64,000 bases of DNA. Source: Chrysaora quinquecirrha. Taxonomy: Eukaryota > Cnidaria > Scyphozoa > Semaeostomeae > Pelagiidae. This document shows, in pieces, positions 25,497 to 38,410 of this stretch (position 1 is its first letter; the number at the start of each line of letters is the position of its first letter). Below the pieces are notes generated by a model that had not been told where the DNA came from, ran no database searches, and saw only the letters and a list, made by a program, of their open reading frames with translations. Where the stretch lies: assembly GCA_014526335.1 (NCBI GenBank), contig JACTAT010000013.1:4499987-4563986 (forward strand), given 5' to 3'. The translations under genes were made by a program, and so were the position numbers.

Positions 25497-28400
25497 CTAA
25501 AACAACAAAACAATTTAAAGCAAGCAATCAGTCAAGCATTAGCAGATTTATTTCATAATGCAGGTTAGGTATCATGAAGCAGTCCGGGAGGGATCTGAGC
25601 AAAACTGCAACCTTTATAGATCATTTTGGTATGACGTCAGACAGAATTAGAATTTTTCGAAATAACATGATATCAAGTTTTTGATATGAAAATCTTATAA
25701 AGCAGCCAAAACTTAGTCCAGGTACAAAGTTTCACTGTCCTAGGGCTTGTGTTCTTAATTTTATGAGCATTCAAAGTTCCCAATTTTATAAAGGCTTTGA
25801 CCGCAAAAAATGAACTTAGTGAAACTTTTTACCCTACACTGTCAAAGCCCTTATAAAATTGTGAACTTTGAACACTCGTAAAATCGATTATACAAGCGCT
25901 GAGATAGTAAAACTTTGCACCCAGACTAATTTTTGGGTGCTTTATATGATTTTCACATTGAAAAATTGATATCTTTCAATTTCAAAAATTTTTTTTTCTA
26001 CCGAAATGATCAATATGGGGAAATGATATGCATTGAAAACTGGCTTGCCCAGTGGTTTCATTTTTGCAAGAATTATCCCCAGTCCACACAATAATATGTT
26101 TGTTCGGGAACATCATAATTCAAATGAGGTGATATATTTTCGCATAAGTTGTACTTGCTACTCCTGTACAATTTATAATAATAAATTATAGCTTGTTTTC
26201 CAACCAACAGGCAAATAAAAAAAATAATAAAATATGGACTCTAGTTTGACACACAATTTGTAATAGTTATGTCAGAACTATGATAGAGGCAAGAGTTGGC
26301 ATGTAAATAATAATGGCATAATTATTTATTCGTCTGACAATTCTTCTAAATTTCCCACTTTTCCTGCAAGTTCAGATGCTATTGTTCCTCTACATTGGTT
26401 CAAAGTTTGACAAACTAGAAAATTTTTCCATAATTTGAAGCATGCAAACGGAGGCAGCCTGGGCGTCAGGGATTAGAGATCGTCTGGGCACTCGTGCCAG
26501 AGGAAAGAAATTTTTTTGTGCCACACCCTTTTTTAGATGGAACGCCCTTGCCCAACAGAGCTGAGCTGCTGCTAAGCAAATTAGAATGGACAGTTCATTG
26601 TATTTACACGTTTATTGTACATTACTTCACCATCCTTTTTAGTGCAAAGGCTCCTAAAACATTATTTTGCTGTTGTCAGTCTTTCTTAAAATAAACACCT
26701 TGTCATTCAGTCTTTTTTGTGTAAAGTATATTATTACAGGGGACCGGTATTTCATGACACAAACCGATTATCTTTATTCAACATATATATTCAAGTTGCA
26801 CCAATGTTGCAATAAAAGTTAAAAAACCTTTGAAATTTAACTTAAGGCCTCCAGAAGGTCCGGGCTGCAGGGCACTGTCCCAACTTGACCCCCCTCTTGG
26901 TGCCACTGCATGCAGATAAAATTCTGGACAAAATAATACAATTTTTGTGATGTCACATGTGTTTGAGAATACATGATGATTCATTTGCATGATGTCCAAG
27001 GACAAATGTATGATTCTGTTGCACAGGCTTTTTTCATGTTTGAACTTCTGCAAACAAGGTGGTACTGGTACAGGGATCCAATATTATAAAAAGAATAGGG
27101 ACGCCGCTTCCTCCCTCGATTTATTTGCAAGTTATCAATTAGTAGTGCAACATTAAATCTATTCCTTTTTATTAATCTATTCTAAATTCTTGTAATCAGA
27201 GTAATTATCTAGGTCTGAAATAGTTTCAGTAATTCTTACAAAAGTGTTTCTGAACATCTGAGAATTTTCAAACTGAAATTTTTCGTATTTGCTAATCCTG
27301 TTGTGAGTTGGCCTAAATTTGGCCTGGGTCATGATGGGAGATGCTTCAGATTTTATGGACGTCTTCAAAAAGGCCTAAGTTTGAAAAAGTGAGCAGCCGG
27401 CAACAAAGAATGATGATGACGATTAATTATATGGAAATATATCATTAGAATAATCTTACCACAGTAAATAAATCAGTTATCGTCAATCATGTTTCCGCAT
27501 CGGTCTTTTCCAGCAGTCCAAGTTACTTTGCTAATATACTGTTTTGTGTTTATTCATATTCTCATTCTTCGATATCGATTGGCCGCATGTTCCTTCCACC
27601 TGATTGGCTGTTTCATAACAAGGTCACAAACAAATCCCACGATCTTGTACACGCCCCCCAGATAAGGACTCTCAAACATTAAACCCCCGAAAAGAATTTT
27701 CTGTTTGAGTTACAAATCGAAAAAGAAATAAAAATTCGAAAAAGCCGAAAAGTTGACTTATTACCTACAATATTTTTTACCATCTCCCAGGTTGAGATGA
27801 CGTCTGTACTAAGGGGGAGCATGGGGCCACTCGCTGCCCCCAATCATCATCAAGAAGAAAGGTTTCTTATATAAATCTTACGCAAAGTGTCGCACAATAT
27901 GACTTGGAAATTTTCTCTTAAACCAAGCCCTAATTTTGTAGGACTTCTATCTGGAATACGCAATTTTAGCATTTTTTTTCTTAAATCTCAGCCATAATAA
28001 TACTTCCAAAAATATTCTTGTAAACAGTAATACACTCTTTTTTTATAAGAATAAAGTTTATAAGAATATTGAGGCTCAGAATCATCCAATTTTTAAGAAT
28101 ATTGTAAGAATATGCTCAGCCTCAGCTCGCATATTTGTGCCTCATTTTTCAGCAGTTGCCTGTTTTGCAATGTTAAAAAGAAATGATTGTTAAACAACAT
28201 TCTTATTGTTATAATAGTTGAATTTTCTTTCTCTCCGCCATTTACTCATAATTTTTCTTGTAACTATGTTCCCCTGAAACCATATCGTCTTTGAAAAAAT
28301 AAGAATACTTTAAGAATATTTTCAGGCTCAAAACGAAAATTTCTTAAGAATATTGAGGCTGGGCAAAATTTATAGTATTCTTATAATAAAAAAGAGTGTA

Positions 28401-28809
28401 CGTTTCTCTTCCGTGACGAGTTTTTTGCTAAAACCTAAAACTGTGTCCCTCTTCTTATTGCTAAATACGGGTGTGGTCCCCGAGTTTTCTGCAGGGCCCA
28501 GCCCCACCCAAGTCTGGTAGTCATCTCGAGCTGCATCGCACTCGCACGCCTGTTGAAAACACTGGGGAACCAAAACCAATGTCAGTCTCTCATGTTTTAA
28601 GGATTAAGAAGAAAATGATATGATAAATAGGATACAGGACGAATAGGAGGAAAAATTTACTCAAAGACAACAGAACTATCATCATTCGATACGAGTGTAA
28701 TTGACCTCGCCAGGAAGTTGCAATGTACATTCTATTGTACCCAGTCCCCTTACTTCCAAAACAGGGCGTGTGAGAGACCGCCCATAAGAATGGTACAGGA
28801 ATTTCAAAG
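25497..28809. other. Intergenic region between divergent phosphatase and second KLF genes
   Basis: The two genes are transcribed away from each other, so this 3.3 kb should hold both promoters and the phosphatase's non-coding first exon. The minus strand carries two CCAAT boxes, GGCCAATCG and GCCAATCAGG, within 27576-27610. A large M1 element (28031-28400) ends about 410 bases before the KLF start codon. I see no further coding exon. Confidence 0.45.
28031..28400. mobile_element. M1-family element, TAAGAATATT variant (370 bp)
   Basis: TACACTC, a T run and ATAAGAATA mirror TATTCTTATAATA, an A run and GAGTGTA. TAAGAATATT recurs at least five times inside with AGGCTCA or GAGGCT blocks. It sits just upstream of the second KLF gene. 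Confidence 0.72.
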
Positions 28810-31800
28810 ATGGAATCGTCGACTGTAGAACAAGAAGATAAAATGGTGATGATTTCTACGAAGAAGGTCAAGGAGACACAAGATCAGGCTTGCCAGTTTG
28901 ATGGAATTCCAGGTAATTAAAGTTCTGTCTTCATTATGTCTGAGAGCGTCTTTGATTGCCCGTATTGTTTACGATAGGGATAGGCCGGTTGTCTTTCACC
29001 TCTTACGATTGCAAACGCAACGCAAGCAGCTCTCATATTTCATTCATCTGCTAATTTTGCTTATTTTGTTGATTATTTCTAGACCCTGAAGAGCAAACCT
29101 CGCAATGTGATGCCTGTACTTCAACATCGAGGTAAGCAATATGGATCATACAGCCTGTTTTGTTGTGTTTTGTTTAGTTGATACCATTTCTCAAGGGGTA
29201 CCTTCGAAGGGTGGAGTGTTCCTTTTTTTTAGAATCTCAATTTGAATTCAGGGCGCGGCTCTCGCAGCTCTTGACTGTTCCTCTTGTTCTTTGCCACTCT
29301 TTTTCCACGAAAAATGGATGACTCATCTCCTCAAGTTCAAAGTAAACGCAGTCATCTTGAAATCACAAGCCAATATTTTGAGATTTCAGTTTTGATTACA
29401 TTACATTTTGCGAAGAAGACGGCACACAGGGCGAAGGTTTTTTTATTTCGTTCGTCTAAGAATGAATAATTTGTTTTGAGCTTTCCTGTCTCATTTTTTG
29501 ATGTTTCAGAAATTATTTATCAACCCATGTATAATGATTTTAATTCATCTGAGAAAAATAAAATCATTTTACTTGACTGGTATTCAATGTCGTGTCAATT
29601 GTTATAGATAGCTCCTGAAGTGGATTTTGAAAATTTTGCCTGGCCCTTAGGAGTCACGAACAGTTAGGGCAGGCCTAAGGCGTGGTCTTCTGTTCTCCTA
29701 AACCGTTACAATACCATTGATTGACAATTTCCTTCATCCGTTGTGGTTCAATGTTACACTTGTGCTTTCAACAATGTAGTGCTGGATTAATTTTCAAACC
29801 CTGCTGGGGCTTTTAGGCTAAAGAATGTTGCTCATTCTTTGCATGTGAATCAAATAATATTGTATTGTCCAAAGTGCAACTGAAAAGATTTTTAAAACAA
29901 ATTCTTCTCTGGATGAGATAGGAGCATGTTTTTGCAAAACAAGCAATACATTTTTTAAACTGTTACTGTATCAAATGCAACAAAAAAGATAACCTCCTTG
30001 TATATCAGGGTGTTTTGAACTCGCATGAAATGGAAAACCTAAGATAAATGGTGCCAAAATGTTTTGGCACAAAACTGTAGCCAGAATTGAACTTGCTTTC
30101 CACAACGAAAGCTTTGAGACTGGGCTGTGAAAAATTTGCAATAATTCATGAGAAATCTCAATCCATTAAAGTGGGCTGGATATCCTAGCCTGCCTAGGTG
30201 AAGGAGGGCTGAAATTATCTCATTTGATCGGATAATAAATTTTGCACAGAGATGACTGGAGAGGCAGGCTGAGTTAGCAGCCCGTTTAACAAGCCTGAAA
30301 TTCCTGCCCAGGCTGAAAACTCTGGTATAATCAGCCCTTATAATGGAGAAAGTAGCATTATGAAACAATTAAATGACCCTTTATTTTGGTCTGTCCGGTG
30401 TTATGGGGTCTCCATGTGCCCTTGTTAATTCTTTGGCTAGGTATATTTTAACCCAAATTTTTTCTAAAGCTTGTTGCCAAAATTCTTTAGATACTGGCAC
30501 CCCATTCCCCCTTGGTGCTTACTGTTCTACTAAATACAAGTGTTGCAATGCTGAGCAAAATTTTGTAAGTGAGACACAGACCTGGGTCATTTCTCAGCTT
30601 ACACATCAATACTGGATCATTTCTGAGTAGTATAAGAATACTTTCCAAAGATTTTTTCACTCTTTCTTATGATTTTGAATCATTTCTGTAAGTTACATTT
30701 CTTTATTCTGATTTTAGCCCCCCAATTGATTATGATGGTCATCATAAGTTCATCATACCACATTTGGTAAGTAGTGTATTTTGTTTCTTAGCATTTTTTT
30801 TCATAACATATGAGTATTGCTGTAGCCTACTTAGATGGTGACAAACAACTGTCAAGGCCTGGCTAAACTAGGAGACATGTTGCACGTGATATTATCATGT
30901 GTGACATGTCCCCTTGATGTCTCCTAGTTTAGCCACCCCGGAAACTTGACTTTAAAACTTTTAACTTAAGCATTCACTACAAGTAAAAGTTATTCTCAAG
31001 AAACATTTGTCTCATCAACTGCATAGTTAAATTAGTTTTGGAAAAAGCAAAAATAGTCTCAGATAAGAGTCACTACAGAGCAAATGCTCAAATAAAGTCA
31101 TCTTTGATACTGAGTTATTGACATGTCTCAGTCTACATCCACACACATAAACCCATATTTTTGAAAACGCAAACTTTTTATCCATTTTGAAAAAATCTGC
31201 GTCCATACGGTGTTTGTTTTTAAAAATATCTCTGTCCACACAGAAGCAGAAAAATCAAAGAAAGCACAGTAATGATAATATTTTCATAAGCCATTTTTAA
31301 TGCAAAGTGTCATTGTTTCTTTGTGTTGTTCAAATTGAGCGTGTCAGATTGAACATGTGACATCATCGTTTTCAAAAATTGTGTTTTCTCCATCCACACC
31401 ATAGCATGAAACCATCATTTTCGAAAATTTCCATCCTGGAGAGCGTCTTCAAAGAGTTTCGTTTTCAATCACCAAAAATGCCGGCTGTGTGTGGATGGAA
31501 GGCAGAAATGTAAAAATAAATTTGCGTTTTTGAAAATATCCCTATACGTGTGGATGGGGCCTCGCATACAACAATTGTTTTGCTGAACTTGATAAGACTC
31601 CTTACTGCAAGTCACTGTATCTATATATTTGTATTATTTGTGCCTTTGAAGGAAAGTAGTGAACTGCCACATCAGAGTACTACAATTATATACCCAAGAA
31701 CTGATATCGATTCTAATGGAGAAGAAAAGGTACATGCACTTCATTTTCATATCACCACTTCACAAGAGTGTGGGAGCATACTGTACATAAAATGTCCACC

Positions 31801-34612
31801 ATTTCCTGGGCCTCCTGGCTCCTTCCCCACTGCCGTTAGATGCCAAAGGAGATGGCAGCCTGAAAAGGTTGAATTCTCTGAAGGGTAAATATCTGACTTT
31901 CCCGGTTCTCATCATAGATTTGAAATCTGAGGGTACAAAGGGTATGAAATTTTTCACAATTTGATGCAATTGAATCAACTCCCAATTCCTATCCCTTTGC
32001 TCATTCAATTCAAATATTATTTAATAGTGTAGGGAATAGTTTTTTTTTAATTGTCTTTTAGTGTTTCCTTTCCTTCTGAGAAAAGAGTATAATTTTTTAA
32101 ATCTAAAGATTCTTTCACAGTGTATACATTGTCAAGAGGCTGAGAAAAGAGTATAATTTTTATAATCTAAAGATTCTTTCACAGTGTATACATTGTCAAG
32201 AGGCTGCTGCTGCAAGAATTGCTGCATCAGAGGGATTGCCATTGCCTGCAGCAATATTCTATCCAACCACAATTGCTACCACCGTTCTACAGCAGGTTAG
32301 CTATGTCAGATGTACATAATTCTAATCATCATTAAGATTAAAGTATGCAGCATATCATACAAACAATTCTTCGATTATTTTTTGTTTGGTAGAAGTATCA
32401 TTATCAACATTGGCAATACTGTTTTGCTCAGTGCCAATGTTGGCAAGTTTGAGCTGCCTGGTAATATTAGTTACACGTTTTTTATAAGAAAGTGGTTTAT
32501 AAGAAAGTAGTGCTCAACATCTTAAAAGTTTAAGAAAGTTCAATACTGGATTCTTGAAACTTAAGAAAGTACTGTTTCATACTTTCACTCCTAATGTTCT
32601 GTGTGTTACTTTCGCTCTTCTGTTCAATCGCTCTTCTTGCTATTAAACGAGTCTAATGATTATTTTCTTTGAAAACGTGGTATTTGTGCAATGTATACAG
32701 TGTCTTAAACTGTGCATTCTTAGAAATACTGCATTCCAAAATTTTTGCTAAGAAAGTCACAAGAAAGTTTTGGTACTGAAAACATGAAATATCTAAGAAA
32801 GTTTCAATACTGGCCCAAAAAAACTTTCTTATAAAAAAACGTGTATTCAATCTCCAGCAGCGCTTTCACCCGACAGGTTTGTTACCTTTTTAATCGTGGT
32901 TTACAAAAGGTTACGTCTCGCCCAATCTGTATTTGCAGTCGATACAATCGTTGGAGAAAACAACCGAATATCCAAAATAACTGAATTTACAGATAAACCG
33001 GAAAAATACAAACATTATTATTTGGCTACCATTTGCAACATGTTTTTCGCGACATGTTTTTGCTTGCAGCCAATAACGGGAACGGGACTGCAATCACGGT
33101 CGTCGCACTTGGAGAGGATGGCCGAGTGCGACCTGGACATCCGGATGGCGTCCGGATGTCCGATGCCCTTACCCAAGATGTCCTCCATCTTCCAGAAAAA
33201 TGTTGCACCGACCCAAATCTCTTTCAAGAGGTCCATTGAATCAAATACCTAGTGTATCATTTCCTTATTATATCAGTTCTAAAAGAGAGTTTTTACTAAT
33301 GATTTTGGAAAACCTTAACATGATCGATTTGTTTTTTAGAATTCGAACGACAAGTACAATTATTCCTCCGTCAACGTCTACAGTTTTATTACAACCAATT
33401 TTACCAAAGCCTGAACCAGAGTGAGTTGTCAAAATTCATTTATTGTTACCAAGTTTCTTTTTCACCTTGCATTTATTTTTCATTCAAAGTTTTTGTGTCA
33501 TTAGAACTCGCAGATCAACAATCGAACCTTATGCCGCCATTTGCAGGAGTTTTTTTACCTGCAAGTAAAAGAAATGCAAAATGGCATAAATAATGGTGCT
33601 TTGTCCTTTCATGCAAGGCTTCTTCAGATATGGCGTCATGGAAAAAAACCGTAAGAAAAACCGTTTGGCCACGTCCAAAAACATTGCTGTCCAATATTTG
33701 GAACAACGAAGTCAGAGTACGAAGTCTTAGCTAATGCGCAAGCACGAATGCCTTGTTGCTAAGAAATGTTGCTTTGTGTCGAAATCCTACAAGTAGTTGA
33801 AATTTGACAATAAAAAAGAACTCTTTGACAAGCAATGTTGGAAAGGAAGCCTAAAAACAAACATTGCTTGACAAGCAAATGTGAGCAAAATTATACTGCG
33901 TGATGTTTTGGAAAAAGTTCAAAACTGTTTTTCTTGGCGCAAGCAAACAATTTGGGACGAGCATTTTTTATTGAAGACGTTACCAAACGGTCAAACATAT
34001 TTGCTTGACCAGTAAATTTCAAATGTTTCACCAACACTGTTTGATCGTTTGGTCAGGACCTAAGGGATTAGAGCACTCTTTCCAAATTTCGTCCTCGGAT
34101 TACCGCGTATTTTAACATACGTACTGTTGATCAAAGCCTTCCCGTCTGTCTCGTTTATTCATAGTGGTTTATTAGGCTTAAAATTGCACTAGTAAATCAC
34201 AGAAATTCAAAAGAAATGTGAACCCTGCATCTTGTTTTTGTCCACCACTGCGATCCAATTTAAAATATACACTGCTTGGATCCAAACTTGTGATCGAATC
34301 TAATTTGATTTTATTTCCGATCTTAGGTCTCCGTCTAGCTTGAAAAGCAAGAGACGTACCCATCGCTGTTCGTATGCCGGATGCGACAAAATCTACACGA
34401 AAAGCTCGCATTTAAAAGCACATATGCGCACGCACACGGGTGAAAAACCATACGAATGCTCATGGGAAGGTTGTTCGTGGAGATTTGCACGTTCTGATGA
34501 ACTAACTCGCCATTATCGTAAACATACCGGTTCAAAACCGTTCAAATGTCCGCACTGCGCTCGATCTTTCTCGCGGTCGGACCATTTGTCCCTTCATATG
34601 AAGCGACATTGA
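28810..34612 (+). CDS. Krueppel-like transcription factor, eight exons, 305 aa
   Basis: Exons 28810-28912, 29083-29131, 30718-30766, 31652-31729, 32185-32295, 33070-33230, 33340-33420 and 34327-34612 join in frame from an ATG to TGA. The last exon encodes three C2H2 fingers: [26 protein letters not shown] and [15 protein letters not shown], with TGEKPY and TGSKPF linkers. The protein ends at the last finger. It is therefore a nuclear GC/CACCC-box factor of the same finger class as the gene at 3938. The N-terminal 215 residues are unlike that gene: TSQCDAC and CIHCQEA cysteine pairs, an Ala-rich AAAARIAA run, and Thr/Pro-rich [15 protein letters not shown] before PKPEPE. The fingers are certain. 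The upstream exons rest on splice sites and phase agreement, and exon 6 is the weakest. Confidence 0.83.
30855..30940. mobile_element. M3-family inverted-repeat element, short copy
   Basis: AGGCCTGGCTAAACTAGGAG and CTCCTAGTTTAGCCACC are almost perfect arms of an 86-base hairpin with ACATGT words inside. It lies in the intron between exons 3 and 4 of the second KLF gene. Confidence 0.65.
31131..31561. mobile_element. M4-family inverted-repeat element
   Basis: The left end CATCCACACACATAAACCCA and the right end TATCCCTATACGTGTGGATG form inverted repeats that extend into TTTTTGAAAACGCAAA on both sides. Internal TCCACAC and GTGTGGATGG words recur. It lies in the third intron of the second KLF gene and ends about 90 bases before exon 4. 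Non-coding. Confidence 0.6.
32076..32203 (+). repeat. 64-bp tandem duplication carrying a splice acceptor
   Basis: Two nearly identical 64-base units start at 32076 and 32140. Each contains AAAGATTCTTTCACAG, then TGTATACATTGTCAAGAGGC. The second AG at 32183-32184 is the acceptor of KLF exon 5. The first AG at 32119-32120 is its duplicate, followed by a frame that reaches TAA within twelve codons. Confidence 0.9.
32472..32845. mobile_element. M1-family element, TAAGAAAGT variant (374 bp)
   Basis: TACACG, a T run and ATAAGAAAGTGG mirror AACTTTCTTATA, an A run and CGTGTA. AAGAAAGT occurs at least eight times inside with CAATACTGG or GGTACTG blocks. It lies in the intron between exons 5 and 6 of the second KLF gene. 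Confidence 0.75.
33070..33230 (+). CDS. Inferred exon 6 of the second KLF gene
   Basis: Exon 5 ends in phase 0 and exon 7 needs phase 2, so the two cannot join directly. This 161-base open segment follows a good acceptor (TTTTTGCTTGCAG) and ends AAGAG before GTCCAT. It supplies exactly the required phases and reads [20 protein letters not shown] onward. It is more GC-rich than its surroundings. The donor GTCCAT is weak, so the true end may differ. Confidence 0.6.
33790..34062. mobile_element. M2-family inverted-repeat element, left end decayed
   Basis: The right end GTTTGATCGTTTGGTCAGGA plus TAA is typical M2. The interior carries AACATTGCTTGACAAGC and TCAAACATATTTGCTTGACC words. The left terminus is not clear. 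It lies in the intron before the zinc-finger exon. Confidence 0.5.
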
Positions 34613-35367
34613 TTGTTTTACCGATTTTCTATCGTAATATGCAATCTTGTAAATGTATGTTAATTAAGGCTGGTTTCCAAAAACCGGACAGTAGTACCCA
34701 CCATTAGGAGGGTCCATTTGCATAAAATTTCTACGTGAAGTGCCCAGAGAAGATTTCCACCACTTCCGTCACATAATGTTACATTCTATCAATCTAAGAA
34801 TTACACCCAGGGTTAAGAGTCTGGTGTATATTGCAAGTATAACAAGTTTCCTAATGAGAAATCTATTTTGAAAATCATTGAGAAAGCTATTGGTTGGTTT
34901 TTTCTAACAGAAAAGTTTGCAGACTTATCTGAAAGAAACTGTATCCGATAAGTAAGAAAGTCAATTAAAATATCTTTTTTCTCTGCTTGTCAGTCAGAAA
35001 CAGAAATCTAAAGTCATACACTCATTTTCAATGTGTTTTCATTTTAATGTGTTTTTTATATATATTGTCAATCGTGCTTTTCATTTATGCTTTAATGAAG
35101 CAAATGATTTTCTTAAGTGTAGAAAGCTTATCAGGAATAATTTTTCAGTATTCTCTTAGCATAGTTAGATTATTGCATGCATGTCTGTCATTTGTATATG
35201 TTGCTTAAAGAGTATATAACTTTTGATTGTACTTATACTAATAATTGTAATCAATACGAAAGCAATCTTCAAGATGTAAATCATTAATTGCTGTTAAAGA
35301 ATGGTATGTCGACTGTTTTTTATTTATCAAAACTCGTGTTGTCTTATTACAGGCACTCGTATGTCAT

Positions 35368-35785
35368 GCCCATTGCCCGGGGGGAGGGGGTTCTTCCATT
35401 GTTCGTTATACTAGACGTACCACCCAAATGGGTTTTCAGCGCCAATTTCCCTACATATGGGTTGATTTTTCGTAAATAACCTCTACACATGGGTAGTAAA
35501 ATATATATAACATTTTAGACATGCATTGCTTTGAAAATCCTGATAAAAAGTGCCTTTTAGTTTTCAGCGCAAATGACTTTTCGACGCATTTAGAGTTGCC
35601 TCACGCGTTAAATTGGGTTCAAACATCTGGAATATTGGTACAAATGGGTAATTAATGTCGTTGTTTTTTCTATACATGGGTACCACGAGAAACAGAGTTT
35701 ATCGGTAGGCATGGGTGGGTTTGGAAAAACTGGGCGGCACGTCTAGTCATTTGAACAATGAAGTACCCCCAGGACCCATTGCCCA
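35368..35785. mobile_element. Imperfect inverted-repeat element with G-rich ends
   Basis: A left arm (GGGGGTTCTTCCATTGTTC..CTAGACGTACCACCCA) and a right arm (GGGCGGCACGTCTAG..GAACAATGAAGTACCCCC) are inverted relatives over about 60 bases. ACATATGGG and ACATGGGTA words lie inside. A related G-rich fragment is near 63485. Confidence 0.5.
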
Positions 35786-36139
35786 GCTGCAAAATCGCAC
35801 CCTCTTTAAAGGCACATGCGCAATGCTAGTAAAAAAGGTGCAGTTCGCCTGTAAACGAACAGATATTCATCAAGCCAAAAATGGTCCTGACTATCATGAT
35901 TGCAAAATCTTATAAGGCACTTGCGTCTTTGTCGCTTAAAATTTTTGAAGATTTTGATAAGAAATGTATAGCAGATAAAATGAAAGCAGAACAGCAAGAC
36001 AAAGTTAAGCAACAGTGACTGAACAACGTTCCATATCGCTTGGTGCACTGGTTGTGCAATTCATTTCCTTTCAAACAATCAACATTCCACCGAATCGAAG
36101 GCCATTCAACCAACATTCAACCGTTTGTTTCGCGCTTTA

Positions 36140-36502
36140 GGCCCTGGCCAAACGATCAAACATTGTTTGTCAAACATCTGAAATTTGTCTGTTAAGCAAA
36201 ATGTTTTACCGTTTGGTCACGTTGCAAAACATTGCTCGTCAAACATTTTTTCCTTATGACGAGCAGAAAATGTTTTTGAAGCTTTTCAAAAGTGTAGAGT
36301 GATAACTGGAGCAGAAGGGTAGGGTATAGAAGGATAGAAGGAGCTGAAAATTTTTTCCAAGTTTTTCAGTAGGGTAGAACGATAGCTGAGCAATTCTACT
36401 CATGCAGCTATGTTTTACAAGGTGGCCAAACGGTCAAACAGCGCTTACAAAGCAAAAACTCAAATGTTTGACCAACATTGTTTTATTGTTTGGCCAGGGC
36501 CT
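36140..36502. mobile_element. M2-family inverted-repeat element with internal insertion
   Basis: GGCCCTGGCCAAACGATCAA and TTGTTTGGCCAGGGCCT are inverted ends. A patch at about 36293-36400 (GGGTAGGGTATAGAAGGATAG and similar) interrupts the usual interior words and may be a later insertion. Confidence 0.65.
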
Positions 36503-38404
36503 TGAAGGCTGGCAGTTCTGTTCAGTTTCTGTACCACTTGGCCAGAAATTTGTCACAAACTACAGGAAAACCAGGAAAACGTAATAGAAAAGAGCCTGAA
36601 AGCCAGTGGCGTAGCGGAGGTATGTGGGGCCCTTAGTGAAGAAAGAGGACTGGGGACCCTTGTACTCCTGTCTTATAAAAGGGACAAGGGAGCTGCAAAT
36701 ATGTATAGAAGCTTTTCGGACACTTGCATTTCCGTTACTTTTCGTCTGTCAGATTACACTCCTTCAAATCGTTAAAAAAGGCCATAGGTTCCTCATTTCA
36801 GCAAATTAGCTACATGTAACTACAGTACGTACCTAAAACATACATGTACAAAAGCCAGTTTCAAAGGCATATTTTTATAACTTTTAGGTCTTACAAACAG
36901 TTTCTTACAAGAAAAATACATTTATTTCATCTTAAAAACGATGACTTCATTATGAATTTATTTATAGGTTGGGGGCCCTCTTTTTCATCCCTAATCAGCG
37001 AGGGCACTGCTGAAAGCATTATCTTCGTCGCAATTTCTGTCATTTCGTTACGCCAACAAGCCCAAGATTGCCACAATATTTCGAATTATCATTTGGTTCG
37101 ATACCAAAAACATTAATAACAGAAATAGGAGACATAAAAGTGCAGTAATAAAACAAGGAAATGTAATATATAAATTTCATTCAGTGTTACTTTCATTTTT
37201 AAAGATCCGCTTTCTGATGCTTGGTGAATTGCTGGTCAAAATGTTCTAAGGTTTTTGTTCATTTCTAAAAATGTTCAAAAATTCCCAATGAACGACTAAG
37301 TAGAGGGTGTGGTGTTAACTCTACATTGTAATGATGCATCGATGAATGTACGTATGCATTAAAAAACTAAAAGTATACCGATAAAAAACCCCAAAACCTA
37401 AAATCACACGATTATACATTATTTATATATTAAAAATCACGCAGTAGATATATTAGAATTGTTCTATAACATACGTACGAAGATAACTAACTAACTAAGC
37501 TATCGACAATATGTTAACTTATGGAATCGGTAATCAACAGTGGTAGCTATGTACTCAACTTTAATGAAGTTTATCGAACAATCGCGAAAATACTAACAGT
37601 AGCAATTAGCTACCTTTGAATTCTTTTTGGCAGCCTAGACAAGAGGCTACCTTTCGTTAAGATAGTATTCAACAAGATAAATTATGCATAAGATTATGTA
37701 TAGCCTAGATGAATAGCCTAGATGAATAGATAACGATAGAAGATAACGATAGATAAAGATAGCAGTATAAAGCTATGGATAAAAGAAAAATGAAATATTG
37801 AATAAATGTAGGAATATGTGAATTAAATACGTTTATGTGGGGGGGGGGGGGGAGGTTGTTGTACTCTAATGTTAGCTGGGGCATAGGTGGTTTTCTCGCT
37901 TTTTATCTGAAACGGGGACTGTTTCAACGATACGTTTTCTGAGTCGGCGAATTCGTATAAATGTATGAGAAATGTATACAATTTGGTGCAAGTTGGTAGT
38001 GCTGTCTAAAAAAGGTCCATTAAGAGAGCGGTGCAAATTTTGCTAAATTGCGTCCAAAAATGTAAATCTATATGAATATAAATTTTATGATGCCTGGATG
38101 CCTGGGAATGGTGGATATTTTTAACCTGAAAATGGCTCAAGAAAACTGTTCGAACCAAATCCTCGAATCAAATGATGCGTTGCCTCAATCCAAAAATCTT
38201 TGGAAGCAAAAACATGATATAGGCACAGGCTCAATCAATGTCGCGTTTGACGTCAAATTCGATTCAACCCTGCCGCACAAACTCAACAGGATCCAAATTA
38301 AATGTCGAGCTAAATTTTACCCAGCAGCATCTGATATCTGATCAGTGTCTGATATAGACACAATTTAAACTAATGAACTGATACACATCGGTGCGTTTTT
38401 TGCG

Positions 38405-38410
38405 TTTATT
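38405..38410 (-). terminator. Candidate poly(A) signal of the ferric-reductase gene
   Basis: AATAAA on the minus strand lies about 145 bases beyond the stop codon at 38556. Confidence 0.45.

Noticed and set aside
32121..32156. First copy of the duplicated acceptor as the start of KLF exon 5
   Set aside because: Reading from it reaches TAA within twelve codons, so it is not the productive exon. It is kept as a finding.
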